Positions 1-8,017 of a stretch of 64,000 bases of DNA are shown in pieces; positions within the stretch are counted from its first letter, which is position 1, and each line of letters opens with the position of its first letter. The notes under the pieces are model-generated. The model ran no database searches. It was not told where the DNA came from and saw only the letters and a program-made list of their open reading frames with translations. Source of the stretch: Methanosarcina mazei S-6 (GTDB lineage: Archaea > Halobacteriota > Methanosarcinia > Methanosarcinales > Methanosarcinaceae); the NCBI RefSeq assembly GCF_000970205.1, contig NZ_CP009512.1, positions 1,116,001-1,180,000 on the forward strand. The letters are read 5' to 3'. The translations under genes and the position numbers were made by a program.

Positions 1-30
1 CCACTTCAAATCAAATGATTTGCCAGTAAG

Positions 31-690
31 TTACAGCCCAACCTGCTTTTTGAACTCGTCCAGACCCATATCTTCAATAAACCTTCCAAGCCTCTTTTTT
101 GTGCCGGAATTTTTATAGAAATTAAGGATTCTGTCCACGATTTCAAGGGCATCGTCTTCGGAAAGGTCTTTTGCTACGACCTGGGCAAGCCTGGGGACTG
201 CAGCAGCAGAGCCGCCTACCATCAGGTTGTATCCCTTCGCAGTGCCCATCAACCCTATGTCCTTAATAGCAGGTTCTGCGCATGAGTTCGGACAACCGCT
301 AACGCCGATTTTCAATTTTGAAGGCATGGACATCCCGTGATATTTCTCGTCCAGTTTGAGTCCCAGGCCTACAGCATCCTGTTTAGCCTGCTTGCAGAAA
401 GTTGTCCCGGGACAGAATTTAATGCTTCTAACACAGAGCCCTATGGCTGCACCGGGTTTTATTCCAAGGTCAGCCCAGGCATTATCCAGGTCCTCTTCTT
501 TCAGGCCTACTATTGCAATCCTCTGTGCAGAGGTCGCTTTCAGGGCAGCTGCCCCGTACTTTTTCGCAACTTCACCGATTTTGATAAGAGTATCGGGGTC
601 TACGATTCCTCCCGGGAGGTGGGGAGCTATTGTGTATGTCTCACGGTCTCTCTGAACGATTGCGCCTTTTTCCGGTAAATTGTCTTTCAC
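31..690 (-). CDS. Small sulfite/nitrite reductase-like protein (Dsr-LP type), copy 1
   Basis: A 219-residue protein of the siroheme/[4Fe-4S] sulfite and nitrite reductase superfamily. It shows the coupled siroheme-FeS signature C93-X5-C99 and C133-X3-C137 (motifs CPGTTFC and SGCPNSCAEP). At about 220 residues it carries a single half-repeat of the larger reductases, which fits the low-molecular-weight Dsr-like proteins of methanogens. Those have been linked to sulfite reduction or detoxification, but the physiological substrate here is unknown. The start is GTG at 690 with AAGGAG/AGGAT upstream. The gene is divergent from an HxlR regulator at 966, and a close paralogue lies at 1380-2051 in the same arrangement. 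Family assignment is firm; function is inferred. Confidence 0.87.
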   Translation of the reverse strand: MKDNLPEKGAIVQRDRETYTIAPHLPGGIVDPDTLIKIGEVAKKYGAAALKATSAQRIAIVGLKEEDLDNAWADLGIKPGAAIGLCVRSIKFCPGTTFCKQAKQDAVGLGLKLDEKYHGMSMPSKLKIGVSGCPNSCAEPAIKDIGLMGTAKGYNLMVGGSAAAVPRLAQVVAKDLSEDDALEIVDRILNFYKNSGTKKRLGRFIEDMGLDEFKKQVGL

Positions 691-965
691 GGTTGATCCT
701 TTCTCCTTGGATGTATAATGAAGTTTTACAGTGTGCTGACCTGCCAGGCAGCTTACAATAAATCAGGCAGGTCTCCAGGCTTTCGCTCAATAATTCGTAA
801 ATGCAGCCAGATATTATTATAAGAGCAAGCCCGGACTGTGTGCTTAATAGAGTCATGACAGTTTAAAGGATTTTATTATAAATTACTGTTTTATAATAGT
901 ATCCTTTTGATACCAGTATATTAGAGATACTAATTTATATATCAGACAGTTTCTATCTTTATACC
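691..965. promoter_or_regulatory. Divergent promoter region with AGTAT/ATACT inverted repeats
   Basis: The region separates sulfite-reductase-like copy 1 from HxlR copy 1. A TATA-like TTTATATA at 934-941 lies about 25 bases before the HxlR ATG at 966, so that transcript should be nearly leaderless. Just upstream are two inverted repeats: GTATC-N5-GATAC at 899-913 and AGTAT-N7-ATACT at 915-931. The second HxlR gene has the same AGTAT/ATACT pair. Their closeness to the TATA box suggests operators, probably autoregulatory. A longer inverted repeat, ACCTGCC...GGCAGGT (about 750-783), sits nearer the reductase. Operator function is inferred. Confidence 0.5.
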
Positions 966-1322
966 ATGAAAGACTGCACAGTCTACAAGACCATGAATAT
1001 TATCGGGAAAAGGTGGACAATTCATATCCTCCTTGAGCTGCACAAAGGAGAGAAAAAAGAAAAGCGTTTCAATGAGCTGAAAAGAAAACTCGGATACATA
1101 ACTCCAAAAATCCTTTCGGAAAGGCTTACAGAGCTTGAGAATGAAGGTCTGATTGCAAAAAAAATTGATGATTCTACAAACCCTCCGAAGTCAGAATATT
1201 ACCTTACTGAAAGCGGAAATGATTTTGTAAAAATAATACAGGCAATAAAACGCTGGGGGTTAAAATGGAAATTCCAGAATGAAGAGTGCGAGAGATTGGT
1301 TTGCAAGTACTGTGAGCATTAA
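966..1322 (+). CDS. HxlR-family winged-helix regulator with N- and C-terminal cysteines, copy 1
   Basis: A 118-residue HxlR (MarR-like winged helix) regulator recognised from the N-terminal IGKRWTIHILLEL helix and the LTELENEGLI/YYLTESG wing region. Cys4 occupies the N-terminal position that senses oxidants or electrophiles in bacterial YodB/HypR-type members. The C-terminus adds C108-X4-C113-X2-C116, which could bind metal or form disulfides. It is transcribed away from the sulfite-reductase-like gene and has a paralogue at 2198 with every cysteine conserved. A redox-responsive regulator of the neighbouring reductases is the simplest reading, but it is inferred. Confidence 0.88.
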   Translation: MKDCTVYKTMNIIGKRWTIHILLELHKGEKKEKRFNELKRKLGYITPKILSERLTELENEGLIAKKIDDSTNPPKSEYYLTESGNDFVKIIQAIKRWGLKWKFQNEECERLVCKYCEH

Positions 1323-1379
1323 AAGCAAAAACATGAAAAAAGAGAAAAATGAGGGAAAAAACCGAGGAAAGAATGCTTT

Positions 1380-2051
1380 TTATTTTTCCCAGAGGCCCAC
1401 TTCTTTTTTGAATTCTTCAAGACCGATCTTGTCTATAATGGTCCCGAGTCTTTTCCTGTTTTCTCCATAGTTTTTAAAGAACTCAACTATCCTGTCAACA
1501 GCTGCCAGGACTTCATCTTCAGAGAGACCTTTTGCAACAACGTCAGCAAGCCTTGGTTTAAGCCCTGCGGAGCCGCCCACCATAAGGGTATAGCCTGTTG
1601 CCGTACCCATAACCCCCACATCCTTAATCACAGGTTCGGAACAGGAACTGGGGCAGCCGGATACAGCCATTTTCATCATGTAAGGGAGTTTTACTCCTCT
1701 GTATCTGGCCTCCAGTTTCATCCCGAGGCTCACAGCGTCCTGCTGTCCTTTCCTGCAGAACGTGGTGCCCGGACAGAACTTGACAGCCTTTACAAAAGGT
1801 CCGGCAACAATTCCGGCATCCATGCCGAGATCTGCCCAGGCGGCGTCAATATCTTCTTCTTTCAAGCCTACAATTGCCATCTTCTGTTCGGAAGTCATTT
1901 TCAGGGTTGCAGCCCCGTATTTCTCTGCCACATCCGCAATCTTTCTGAGGGTTGCGGGGTCAACTATTCCTCCAGGGGTTCTGGGAGCTATTACATATGT
2001 TTCCCCGTCGCGCTGAATAATTGCATTTTTTTCAGGTATGGTGCTTTTCAA
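1380..2051 (-). CDS. Small sulfite/nitrite reductase-like protein (Dsr-LP type), copy 2
   Basis: Paralogue of the protein encoded at 31-690, with the same FeS/siroheme signature (CPGTTFC and SGCPSSCSEP) and similar length. I favour a TTG start at 2051, preceded by GAGGCGAT at 2056-2063, because it gives 223 residues and aligns with copy 1. An in-frame ATG at 2075 would add eight residues but has no obvious ribosome binding site. The gene converges on HxlR copy 1, whose stop is only 58 bases away, and is divergent from HxlR copy 2. The pair probably arose by duplication of a reductase/regulator module. Substrate unknown. Confidence 0.86.
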   Translation of the reverse strand: MKSTIPEKNAIIQRDGETYVIAPRTPGGIVDPATLRKIADVAEKYGAATLKMTSEQKMAIVGLKEEDIDAAWADLGMDAGIVAGPFVKAVKFCPGTTFCRKGQQDAVSLGMKLEARYRGVKLPYMMKMAVSGCPSSCSEPVIKDVGVMGTATGYTLMVGGSAGLKPRLADVVAKGLSEDEVLAAVDRIVEFFKNYGENRKRLGTIIDKIGLEEFKKEVGLWEK

Positions 2052-2159
2052 TAGTATCGCCTCTCGACCGAACAACTGTCGTATCTTATCTTTCCAGCTG
2101 GATGTTCGGTAAATGCATACTTCTATGAATCAGGCGTTTTTTAACAGTACTATTTAAAA

Positions 2160-2200
2160 GATGCTGCTTATATAAGGACAGTATCATAGTTTATACTATG
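2160..2200 (+). promoter_or_regulatory. Promoter and candidate operator of HxlR copy 2
   Basis: A TATA-like CTTATATAAG at 2167-2176 lies about 25 bases before the ATG at 2198. AGTAT (2180-2184) and ATACT (2193-2197) form an inverted repeat with an 8-base spacer. Nested in it, CATAGT-TTAT-ACTATG (2185-2200) ends on the start codon itself. The equivalent AGTAT-N7-ATACT precedes copy 1. A regulator bound here would cover the transcription start. Confidence 0.5.
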
Positions 2201-2554
2201 AAAAACTGTGTTCTTTACAAAACAGTCAATATTGTGGGAAAACGCTGGACCATACACATCCTGCTGGAGCTTTATAAAGGAGAAAAGAAGGAAAAAGGCT
2301 TTAACGAGCTCAAACGCAGACTTGGAGGCGTCACCCCGAGAATCCTCTCTGCCCGGCTGATAGAACTGGAAAGGGAAGGTCTTATTGTAAAACAAACAGA
2401 TGATTCTTCACTCCCTGCCGTATCCAGATATTATCTTACGGAAAGCGGGGAAGAATTCATAAAGGTAATTCAGGAAATTAAAAAATGGGGTTCAAAGTGG
2501 AAGTTCAGCAATAATGAGTGTGACAGGTCTGTTTGTAAATACTGTGACCTCTAA
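2198..2554 (+). CDS. HxlR-family winged-helix regulator with N- and C-terminal cysteines, copy 2
   Basis: A 118-residue HxlR-family regulator, same length as copy 1 and closely similar (IVGKRWTIHILLEL helix, LTESGEEFIKVIQEIKKWG segment). Cys4 and the C-terminal C108-X4-C113-X2-C116 motif are kept at identical positions although the intervening residues differ, which suggests selection on the cysteines. It is divergent from sulfite-reductase-like copy 2. Probable redox- or sulfur-responsive repressor; effector and targets are not shown by sequence. Confidence 0.88.
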   Translation: MKNCVLYKTVNIVGKRWTIHILLELYKGEKKEKGFNELKRRLGGVTPRILSARLIELEREGLIVKQTDDSSLPAVSRYYLTESGEEFIKVIQEIKKWGSKWKFSNNECDRSVCKYCDL

Positions 2555-2760
2555 AGTAAAAGACACGCAGTACTCCTTCGAGACGGAATAAATGACTCCC
2601 CACTGAAGAGGCCAGCAAAGTTTTTCGGGTTTTCTTTATCTCGAAAAGGGGAGTCAGACTCCGATTACCTGAAATTAGAATTCTTTTATACAAATAGTCC
2701 ATAAATTATTCTAAATAAGAATTATCACATATCTGGAAGGAAAACCCGGTGAGGTTTTGA

Positions 2761-4167
2761 ATGGATATAGAGGAAGCGGATAAAGAAAAAACTGGCACTG
2801 AAAATAATCTTGATTTTTTCTTCAAGCCTGAAAGCATAGCTCTGATAGGAGCATCCCCGAACCCTGAAAAACTTTCCCACACTATATTGAAAAGCCTCCG
2901 GGAAATGAATTTCAAAGGGAAGATCTATCCTGTAAATCCGGGCTACGAGGAGATTGAGGGCCTCAAATGCTATTCAGCACCGGGGGAGATTAATAACAGG
3001 ATTGACATCGCAATTTTTGCGATCCCGGCCAGAGCAGTCCTTGATACACTGAAAGAGCCTGCAGGAAATATAAAAGGAGCCGTAATTGTAAGTTCAGGTT
3101 TTAGGGAAATGGGGCCCGGCGGAATGAAAATGGAAGATGAGCTGAGGGACCTGTTAAAAGAAAAAGGGATCAGGGCTATGGGTCCCAACTGCCTCGGCAT
3201 ATATGATACAGTTTCAAATGTGGACACTTTTTTCATCGAACGGGAAAAGATAGAGAGGCCTGTCAGGGATGGGGTTTCCGTGCTTACTCAGAGCGGGTCT
3301 TTTGCAGCCATGATAATGGATGAGCTGGCTAACGAAGGGGCAGGCGTTGCAAGGGTTGTGAGTTACGGAAATAAAGTGGACGTGAACGAAAGTGACTGCC
3401 TTGAATTCCTTGCAGAAGACGAAGCCACGAAAGCAGTTGCCCTTTACATAGAATCCGTATCAGACGGCCGAAAGTTCCTTAAAGCTGCCTCAGGCTGCGT
3501 AAAAAAGAAACCCGTAGTTGCTCTCAAAGTAGGGAAGCGGGAGCCCGGAGCAAGGGCAGCAAGCTCGCACACAGGCGCTATCAGCGGGATGTATGAAGCG
3601 TATGAAGCTGCTTTTCGGAAAACAGGCATAATCGAGGTTGCAAGCTACGAAGAATTGAAAGACGCCTGCAAAGTCCTTAACAGGTATTCCCCTGTAAATG
3701 GAAAAAGAGTCCTCATAATAACTGACGGGGGAGGGATAGGCATTTCCATTGCCGATGCATGTGAGGAAGCAGGGCTCAGGGTCCCTGAACTTTCAGAAGC
3801 CGCAGTAAGGAAGCTGAAAGAAAAACTTCCGGCTTTTGCTTCCGTAAGAAACCCTGTTGACCTGACAGGCAGTGTGAGGGATGAACATTATGTTGCTGCC
3901 CTTCAGGAAACCCCTTACGAGGAATATGACCTGGCAATTGTAAGCCTCCTATGGGGCCCGCCTCTTCTTACCGAAGGCGTTGCTGAAAAAATCAAAAACT
4001 TTGCTGATAGCTGTGGAAAACCTGTAATTATCAGTTCACCGGGTGGGAAATTCAGCAGGGAACTGGCTTCGGCATTTACAAAAACCGGAATGCCGGTCTT
4101 TTTCTCTCCTGAAAGTGCAGTAAGGGCTGCAGCAGTGCTGTGCGGAGGGAATGGCAGGCAGAAATAA
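2761..4167 (+). CDS. Acyl-CoA synthetase (ADP-forming), alpha-subunit type
   Basis: A 468-residue member of the NDP-forming acyl-CoA synthetase superfamily. The N-terminal CoA-binding Rossmann domain begins near residue 17 (PESIALIGASPNP) and is followed by succinyl-CoA-ligase-like domains. The phospho-acceptor histidine lies in ASSHTGAISG. Length matches a stand-alone alpha subunit; there is no ATP-grasp beta domain here or nearby. The enzyme class interconverts acyl-CoA, ADP and Pi with acid, CoA and ATP, conserving energy from 2-oxoacid oxidation. The ATG at 2761 has GGTGAGG upstream. An amino-acid dehydrogenase lies downstream on the opposite strand, which is compatible with amino-acid metabolism, but the substrate is not determined. 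Confidence 0.87.
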   Translation: MDIEEADKEKTGTENNLDFFFKPESIALIGASPNPEKLSHTILKSLREMNFKGKIYPVNPGYEEIEGLKCYSAPGEINNRIDIAIFAIPARAVLDTLKEPAGNIKGAVIVSSGFREMGPGGMKMEDELRDLLKEKGIRAMGPNCLGIYDTVSNVDTFFIEREKIERPVRDGVSVLTQSGSFAAMIMDELANEGAGVARVVSYGNKVDVNESDCLEFLAEDEATKAVALYIESVSDGRKFLKAASGCVKKKPVVALKVGKREPGARAASSHTGAISGMYEAYEAAFRKTGIIEVASYEELKDACKVLNRYSPVNGKRVLIITDGGGIGISIADACEEAGLRVPELSEAAVRKLKEKLPAFASVRNPVDLTGSVRDEHYVAALQETPYEEYDLAIVSLLWGPPLLTEGVAEKIKNFADSCGKPVIISSPGGKFSRELASAFTKTGMPVFFSPESAVRAAAVLCGGNGRQK

Positions 4168-4205
4168 AGTGTTAAGCTGTAATGAAAGATAAGCAGAAAT
4201 CAATG

Positions 4206-4353
4206 TAAGTAGAAATCAATGTAAGTAGAAATCGAGCTTGAAAGATAAAAGAGCTAAGAATTCCGGGAAGCCTGAAAAATTAAAGGCTCTACTGGAAAAT
4301 AGCTTAAAGTTATACAAATCCCGGAGCGTAGCTTAAAGTTATACAAATCCCGG
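4206..4353. repeat. Short direct repeats, including a duplicated gene end
   Basis: A 25-base unit (TAGCTTAAAGTTATACAAAT plus CCCGG) occurs at 4300-4324 and again at 4329-4353. The second copy contains the last codons and stop of the amino-acid dehydrogenase gene that ends at 4339, so the 3' end of that gene is duplicated just outside it. A shorter TCAATGTAAGTAGAAA repeat lies at about 4200-4232. Function unknown; replication slippage is likely. Confidence 0.7.
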
Positions 4354-5463
4354 GGCAGAAGAAAAGATCGACCAGCGCCTGTACTTCATTGCCCTGTTAA
4401 CTCTTTTTATGGCAAGTTCAAAAGCAGCTTCCCTTGGCAGTATTCCTCTGGTTTTTGAAGCTTCCAGCACCTGTTCCGTATTGCTTCTAACCTTTTCTTC
4501 AATTAAACCGAAAACTATGGATCTGGTAGTTTTCTGGTGCTCCGAGGCAGCACAGATAACCCCACCTGCATTTGCAATAAAGTCCGGAACATAAAGAATT
4601 CCTTTATCATAGAGAATTTTTTCAGCCTCCCCAGTGAGGGGTATGTTTGCTCCCTCAACTACCAGTTTCGTATCCAGAAGATGGACATTATTCCCGTTTA
4701 TAACATCAGGTCTGGCTGCCGGAATCCAGATGTCGCAGGGAACAGAGACAATTTCATCACTTGCTAGCTTTTTGCCTTCGGGATATTCAAACACATTTTT
4801 CCCTTCATTTTTAAGTGCGATCAGAGAATCAACATCAAGCCCCTCAGGGTTATGGACTGCACCTCTGGAATCGGCGACTCCTACAAGGACAGCTCCTTTC
4901 CTTACAAGGAAGCGGGCAGCGTGTTTTCCGACTGCGCCGAAGCCCTGAATAACTACCCTGGCTCCTTTCAGCTCAAAATCGCAATACTTAAGTGCGACTT
5001 CTGTTGCATTAAAAAGCCCCCAGCCTGTAGCTCCAACCTCATCAAGAGGGATGCCTCCCATCTCACAGGGAAGACCCACAACCCTTCCGATTTCATCTTT
5101 TATGCAGGCCATGCATATTTCATCTGTCCCCATGTCAGGGGCAAAGATATATTCCTCTGTGTACCGGAGAGCACCTGCAAGAGCCCTCAGTAGCTGGCTT
5201 TTCTTTTCGAAAGGCATTTTCGGGTCCCCGTAAACGACAATTTTACCGCCCCCATAAGGAAGGTCTGCAGCCGCATTTTTAAGGGTCATGGCCCTCGCCA
5301 GCCTGAAGCATTCTTCGGCACTCACGTCCGGAGCTATTCTTACCCCTCCAAGGGCTGGTCCCCTTGCAATATTATCAACAACGAGCACTGCTTTCAGGTC
5401 AATAGACGGTTCATAAATGTGAATTATCTTAAATGGCCCCAGTTCATCTGCAAATCTGAACAT
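4339..5463 (-). CDS. Glu/Leu/Phe/Val dehydrogenase family protein
   Basis: A 374-residue NAD(P)-dependent amino-acid dehydrogenase. The N-terminal substrate domain has the family's glycine-rich lysine motif (PYGGGKIVV) and the nucleotide-binding domain has VVIQGFGAVG. Length near 370 is closer to leucine/valine dehydrogenases than to typical glutamate dehydrogenases (about 415), so the substrate should not be assumed to be glutamate. The reaction class is reversible oxidative deamination to a 2-oxoacid. The ATG at 5463 follows a strong GGAGG. The acyl-CoA synthetase at 2761 could act further along the same degradative route, which is inference. Confidence 0.85.
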   Translation of the reverse strand: MFRFADELGPFKIIHIYEPSIDLKAVLVVDNIARGPALGGVRIAPDVSAEECFRLARAMTLKNAAADLPYGGGKIVVYGDPKMPFEKKSQLLRALAGALRYTEEYIFAPDMGTDEICMACIKDEIGRVVGLPCEMGGIPLDEVGATGWGLFNATEVALKYCDFELKGARVVIQGFGAVGKHAARFLVRKGAVLVGVADSRGAVHNPEGLDVDSLIALKNEGKNVFEYPEGKKLASDEIVSVPCDIWIPAARPDVINGNNVHLLDTKLVVEGANIPLTGEAEKILYDKGILYVPDFIANAGGVICAASEHQKTTRSIVFGLIEEKVRSNTEQVLEASKTRGILPREAAFELAIKRVNRAMKYRRWSIFSSAPGFV

Positions 5464-5992
5464 ATCCTCCGTTACCTTATCCCCCTATGATCTGTATTCC
5501 GAGGTTCTAATGTTGCATGAATCTCAGACTAAGAAAGATATGTTACAGAGACCTATTATAGTTACTGCTAAGTTAATTACATTCAACTGCTAAGTTAATT
5601 ACATTCATATTGATCGGATGTTTTCGGCGATTTTTCAAACTCCTCCTGAACCAGTCATTTTCAAACCAGCAAATGAAGTTTCAGAACATTTTAAACTGCC
5701 CGTTTTGCAGGGAAAGCGTTTTTAAGAATCTTTTAAAACCAAATAATTTTGAAAGAATAAAAAGCTTGCAGCTAAAGAGCCAGAGCCATTTACCCTTCCA
5801 TTGCTTATCTCCTTGAAAATACATAAATCCAGGAGCTGTTAACAAAGCTGACAAATTAACTTTTTATTCTGGTTTTTCTCTTTTCAGAGTAATTTTTCTC
5901 CTTTCAAGTGACATTTCTCTTCTTTAATTCATGTTTTTCTCTTTAGGGTTCTTTTTACTCGATTTCATTTTTTTCGGATTTTTACCTTTTTT
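5464..5992. other. Intergenic region with a 22-bp tandem repeat and a T-rich tract
   Basis: No gene is supported here. A perfect 22-base unit (ACTGCTAAGTTAATTACATT plus CA) occurs twice head to tail at 5564-5607, about 100-145 bases upstream of the dehydrogenase start. Bases 5850-5990 are strongly T-rich on the plus strand. A 68-codon open frame at 5610 lacks a good start context and any recognisable motif. Confidence 0.6.
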
Positions 5993-7075
5993 TCAGGTTT
6001 CTGTGTTTTTTATCCAGTTATCTATAAGCGCCCATAATTCAGGAGAATTTTGATCGATCAGCAGACTGGCATGCCCCTGGTTATTCCAGATCATAGAGGT
6101 AACTCTGCTGTTCGTATTCCCAGCCTCGTTCTCATACCACCAGGAACCGTAATCGCCAAATCCTCCTCCGAGACCAACATAAAGTACTGGGGAATCCACA
6201 CTGGAAGAGTTTATTTCATACCCGTCCACATTGCCCATCAGCCCGGCCATGAATTGATCCATATACTTTGGCGTGAATGGTGCAGCTCCTCCGCTCAGAG
6301 TCAGATAGAGTAACCTGCTTTCATTGACATAGGAAAGGCCGCTGAGGTCCCCGCTCCAGTAGTGATAGTCCGGAGTGTAGGGATATGAGGAAAGAATATA
6401 TGTCTGACTGGCCATGAGCCTGAACAACTGGATATTTGTAAGCCCAGGGTAAGGAGAACTTCCTTCAGGATTTGAGTAAGCCATGCTGGCTACATAAATC
6501 ATAGAAGCCATACCAGTGCCTTCATAGACCTCATTTTCGATCTCACTGGAAATAATATTAAATTCCTGTGTCTGATTATATATTAACTCGGGATACTGGG
6601 GGTCGTATTTAATGATAATATCCACAGGCACTATCCTGTCAACAGACCCCAGGGGCATGTCATCATACTGGCTTGCCTCATAAGCTGTAAGGATTAATGC
6701 TCCATGGCTGTGGCCTATAGCTGTAACCTCTATATTTTCTGCAGGTTTTTTGCTTAAGAAAGAAGTATGGCTTCTTGAAGCATTGATAGCTATGTATGTG
6801 TCATTCAGGTGTTCTTCAACAGTCCAGTACTCCATAAAACTGAAATCGTCTTCATCTGGCGGGATATTTGTCTCTCTTCTGTCCAGGATATATACACTGT
6901 ATTTACGCTGGGCATAATATATTGCCATGTCAGAATAGAACTGTTCAGTCAGGCCCTGTCCCGGAAGAATTACCAGGTTTTTACCTGTATTTATTACTAA
7001 GGGAGCGCAGAGGGTCACGAATACCCCATCCTTTAGGGTGGGGATGAAGTGAACCCTCGCCTCTTCGTTTTTCAC
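5993..7075 (-). pseudogene. Secreted alpha/beta hydrolase gene, 3' part, split by IS200/IS605 element
   Basis: Bases 5993-6997 encode the catalytic portion of an alpha/beta-hydrolase-like protein: nucleophile elbow GHSHGA, an early LPGQG segment, and a late QGHASLL segment that may supply the catalytic histidine. The first 26 codons of the present open frame (7075-6998, GTG start) are read from the left end of the IS200/IS605 element and are not native. The native N-terminus, including the signal peptide, lies at 7715-8017. Removing 6998-7714 joins the two halves in frame into a 435-residue preprotein. The IS-supplied GTG could still give a cytosolic product without a signal peptide, so inactivation is likely but unproven. 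Substrate unknown. Confidence 0.8.
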
Positions 7076-7123
7076 TTTAAATATCTTAATCCTTGCTTTT
7101 TTTGTAAAATAAGCTTGTTTTTG

Positions 7124-7204
7124 GCACCATAGCCACCGATGGTGCCATCCATCTATGGCTAGGATGTGATATCAGTTGGAATTACACAGTTTTAGCCATG
7201 GCTA
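7124..7204 (+). promoter_or_regulatory. Inverted repeats around the tnpA start
   Basis: GGCACCAT pairs with ATGGTGCC, and a TAGCCA/TGGCTA pair spans the same region, so two alternative hairpins precede the TTG start at 7176. A perfect palindrome TAGCCATGGCTA lies at 7193-7204 inside the first codons. Structures sequestering the tnpA translation start are known for IS200; a similar role here is inferred. Confidence 0.45.
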
Positions 7205-7640
7205 TGGTCAGATTACCTACCACATCGTGTTGGTGCCTAAGTATCGATACAGTATATTCTACAATAAGCGAATTAAAAAAGATTGCGAGTTAATTTTCAG
7301 TAACATTTGCACTAAAAATGGCTACAAAATACATGCAATGGAAGTAGTAGACAATCATGTTCACTTGTTTCTGGAATTCCATCCAAGTAATTCTCTGTCA
7401 GAGGTAATTCAATATTTGAAAGGAGGCAGTTCTTACAGACTGTTCAAGCTCCATCCTGATCTTAAAAAACAGTATTGGGGTGGAAGTCTATGGTCAAATG
7501 GAAAGTTCTATCGATCCGTTGGAAACGTAACTGCTGATACAATTAAGCATTACATTAAAGAATCGCAAGGAAAACCGAGTGAAGAGTCTCAATTGTATAG
7601 ATTCATGAGATCCGAGCAAAGAAAACTTGATGATTTCTAA
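7176..7640 (+). CDS. tnpA: IS200/IS605 transposase TnpA (HUH, Y1)
   Basis: A 154-residue Y1 transposase of normal length. It has the HUH metal-binding motif HVHLF and a C-terminal helix with the candidate nucleophilic tyrosine (TIKHYIKESQG). These enzymes cut and join single-stranded DNA at the hairpin ends during transposition coupled to replication. Translation probably begins at TTG 7176. The frame is intact, so the element may be active. It runs opposite to the hydrolase gene it interrupts. Confidence 0.93.
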   Translation: MELHSFSHGYGQITYHIVLVPKYRYSIFYNKRIKKDCELIFSNICTKNGYKIHAMEVVDNHVHLFLEFHPSNSLSEVIQYLKGGSSYRLFKLHPDLKKQYWGGSLWSNGKFYRSVGNVTADTIKHYIKESQGKPSEESQLYRFMRSEQRKLDDF

Positions 7641-7684
7641 CTACCAGAACAACCGGGCGGGCGGCCCGAAGCATACCCCATCCT

Positions 7685-8017
7685 TTAGGGTGGGGTGGCC
7701 GCCCGCAATTTGATTTTCCAGGGTCTTTTTTCTTTCACATAGTTGGTAAGGGTGATGTAGTCGTATTCACCGGGTCCAACGTTTATCCTGATCCTGTACT
7801 CTGCCACGCCTCCGGAAACAAGCCCTATTCTGCTGCATTCAGCTGGAGGTAAGTCTGATTTTAAAACCTCATAATGAGAAGAAGTACAGGAAGGTTCCTG
7901 ATCGAATTCCTGATTGAAGAGATTGCTCATCCGTAAATCAGGAACAACGGCTGAAGCCGGAGAAGAAATAGTTAACAGGACAAAGAAAGCAGCTATTAAC
8001 ATTATTCGCATTTTCAT
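7685..8017 (-). pseudogene. Secreted alpha/beta hydrolase gene, 5' part (signal peptide and N-terminus)
   Basis: ATG at 8017 with GGTGAG upstream starts a sequence with a clear signal peptide (MKMRIMLIAAFFVLLTISSPASA). The native codons run to 7715; the last nine residues of the present frame come from the IS right end. Codon 7717-7715 (Lys) would be followed directly by codon 6997-6995 (Val) once the IS is excised, restoring the hydrolase frame. As it stands this half encodes a short secreted fragment with no catalytic motif. Confidence 0.8.

Larger units (their letters stand above)
6998..7714 (+). mobile_element. IS200/IS605-family insertion sequence (tnpA only)
   Basis: A 717-bp element with a single HUH transposase gene. 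The left end carries an imperfect hairpin (7005-7060) with inner stem-loop 7024-7043. The right end carries a 10-bp stem (7657-7666 with 7697-7706) around inner stem-loop 7676-7695. It lies directly 3' of TTAC (6994-6997), the target tetranucleotide known for IS200/IS608 elements, and has no target duplication, as expected of single-strand transposition. A shorter relative with matching ends is at 12457-12723. There is no tnpB. Confidence 0.88.

Noticed and set aside
1279-1470. 63-codon frame overlapping the end of HxlR copy 1 and sulfite reductase copy 2
   Set aside because: It is a shadow of two real genes in other frames.
5610-5816. 68-codon frame between the dehydrogenase and the split hydrolase
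   Set aside because: No ribosome site and no recognisable family, in AT-rich DNA.
6998-7714. TnpB/IscB guide-RNA system
   Set aside because: The element encodes only TnpA; there is no TnpB frame, so an associated guide RNA is not supported.
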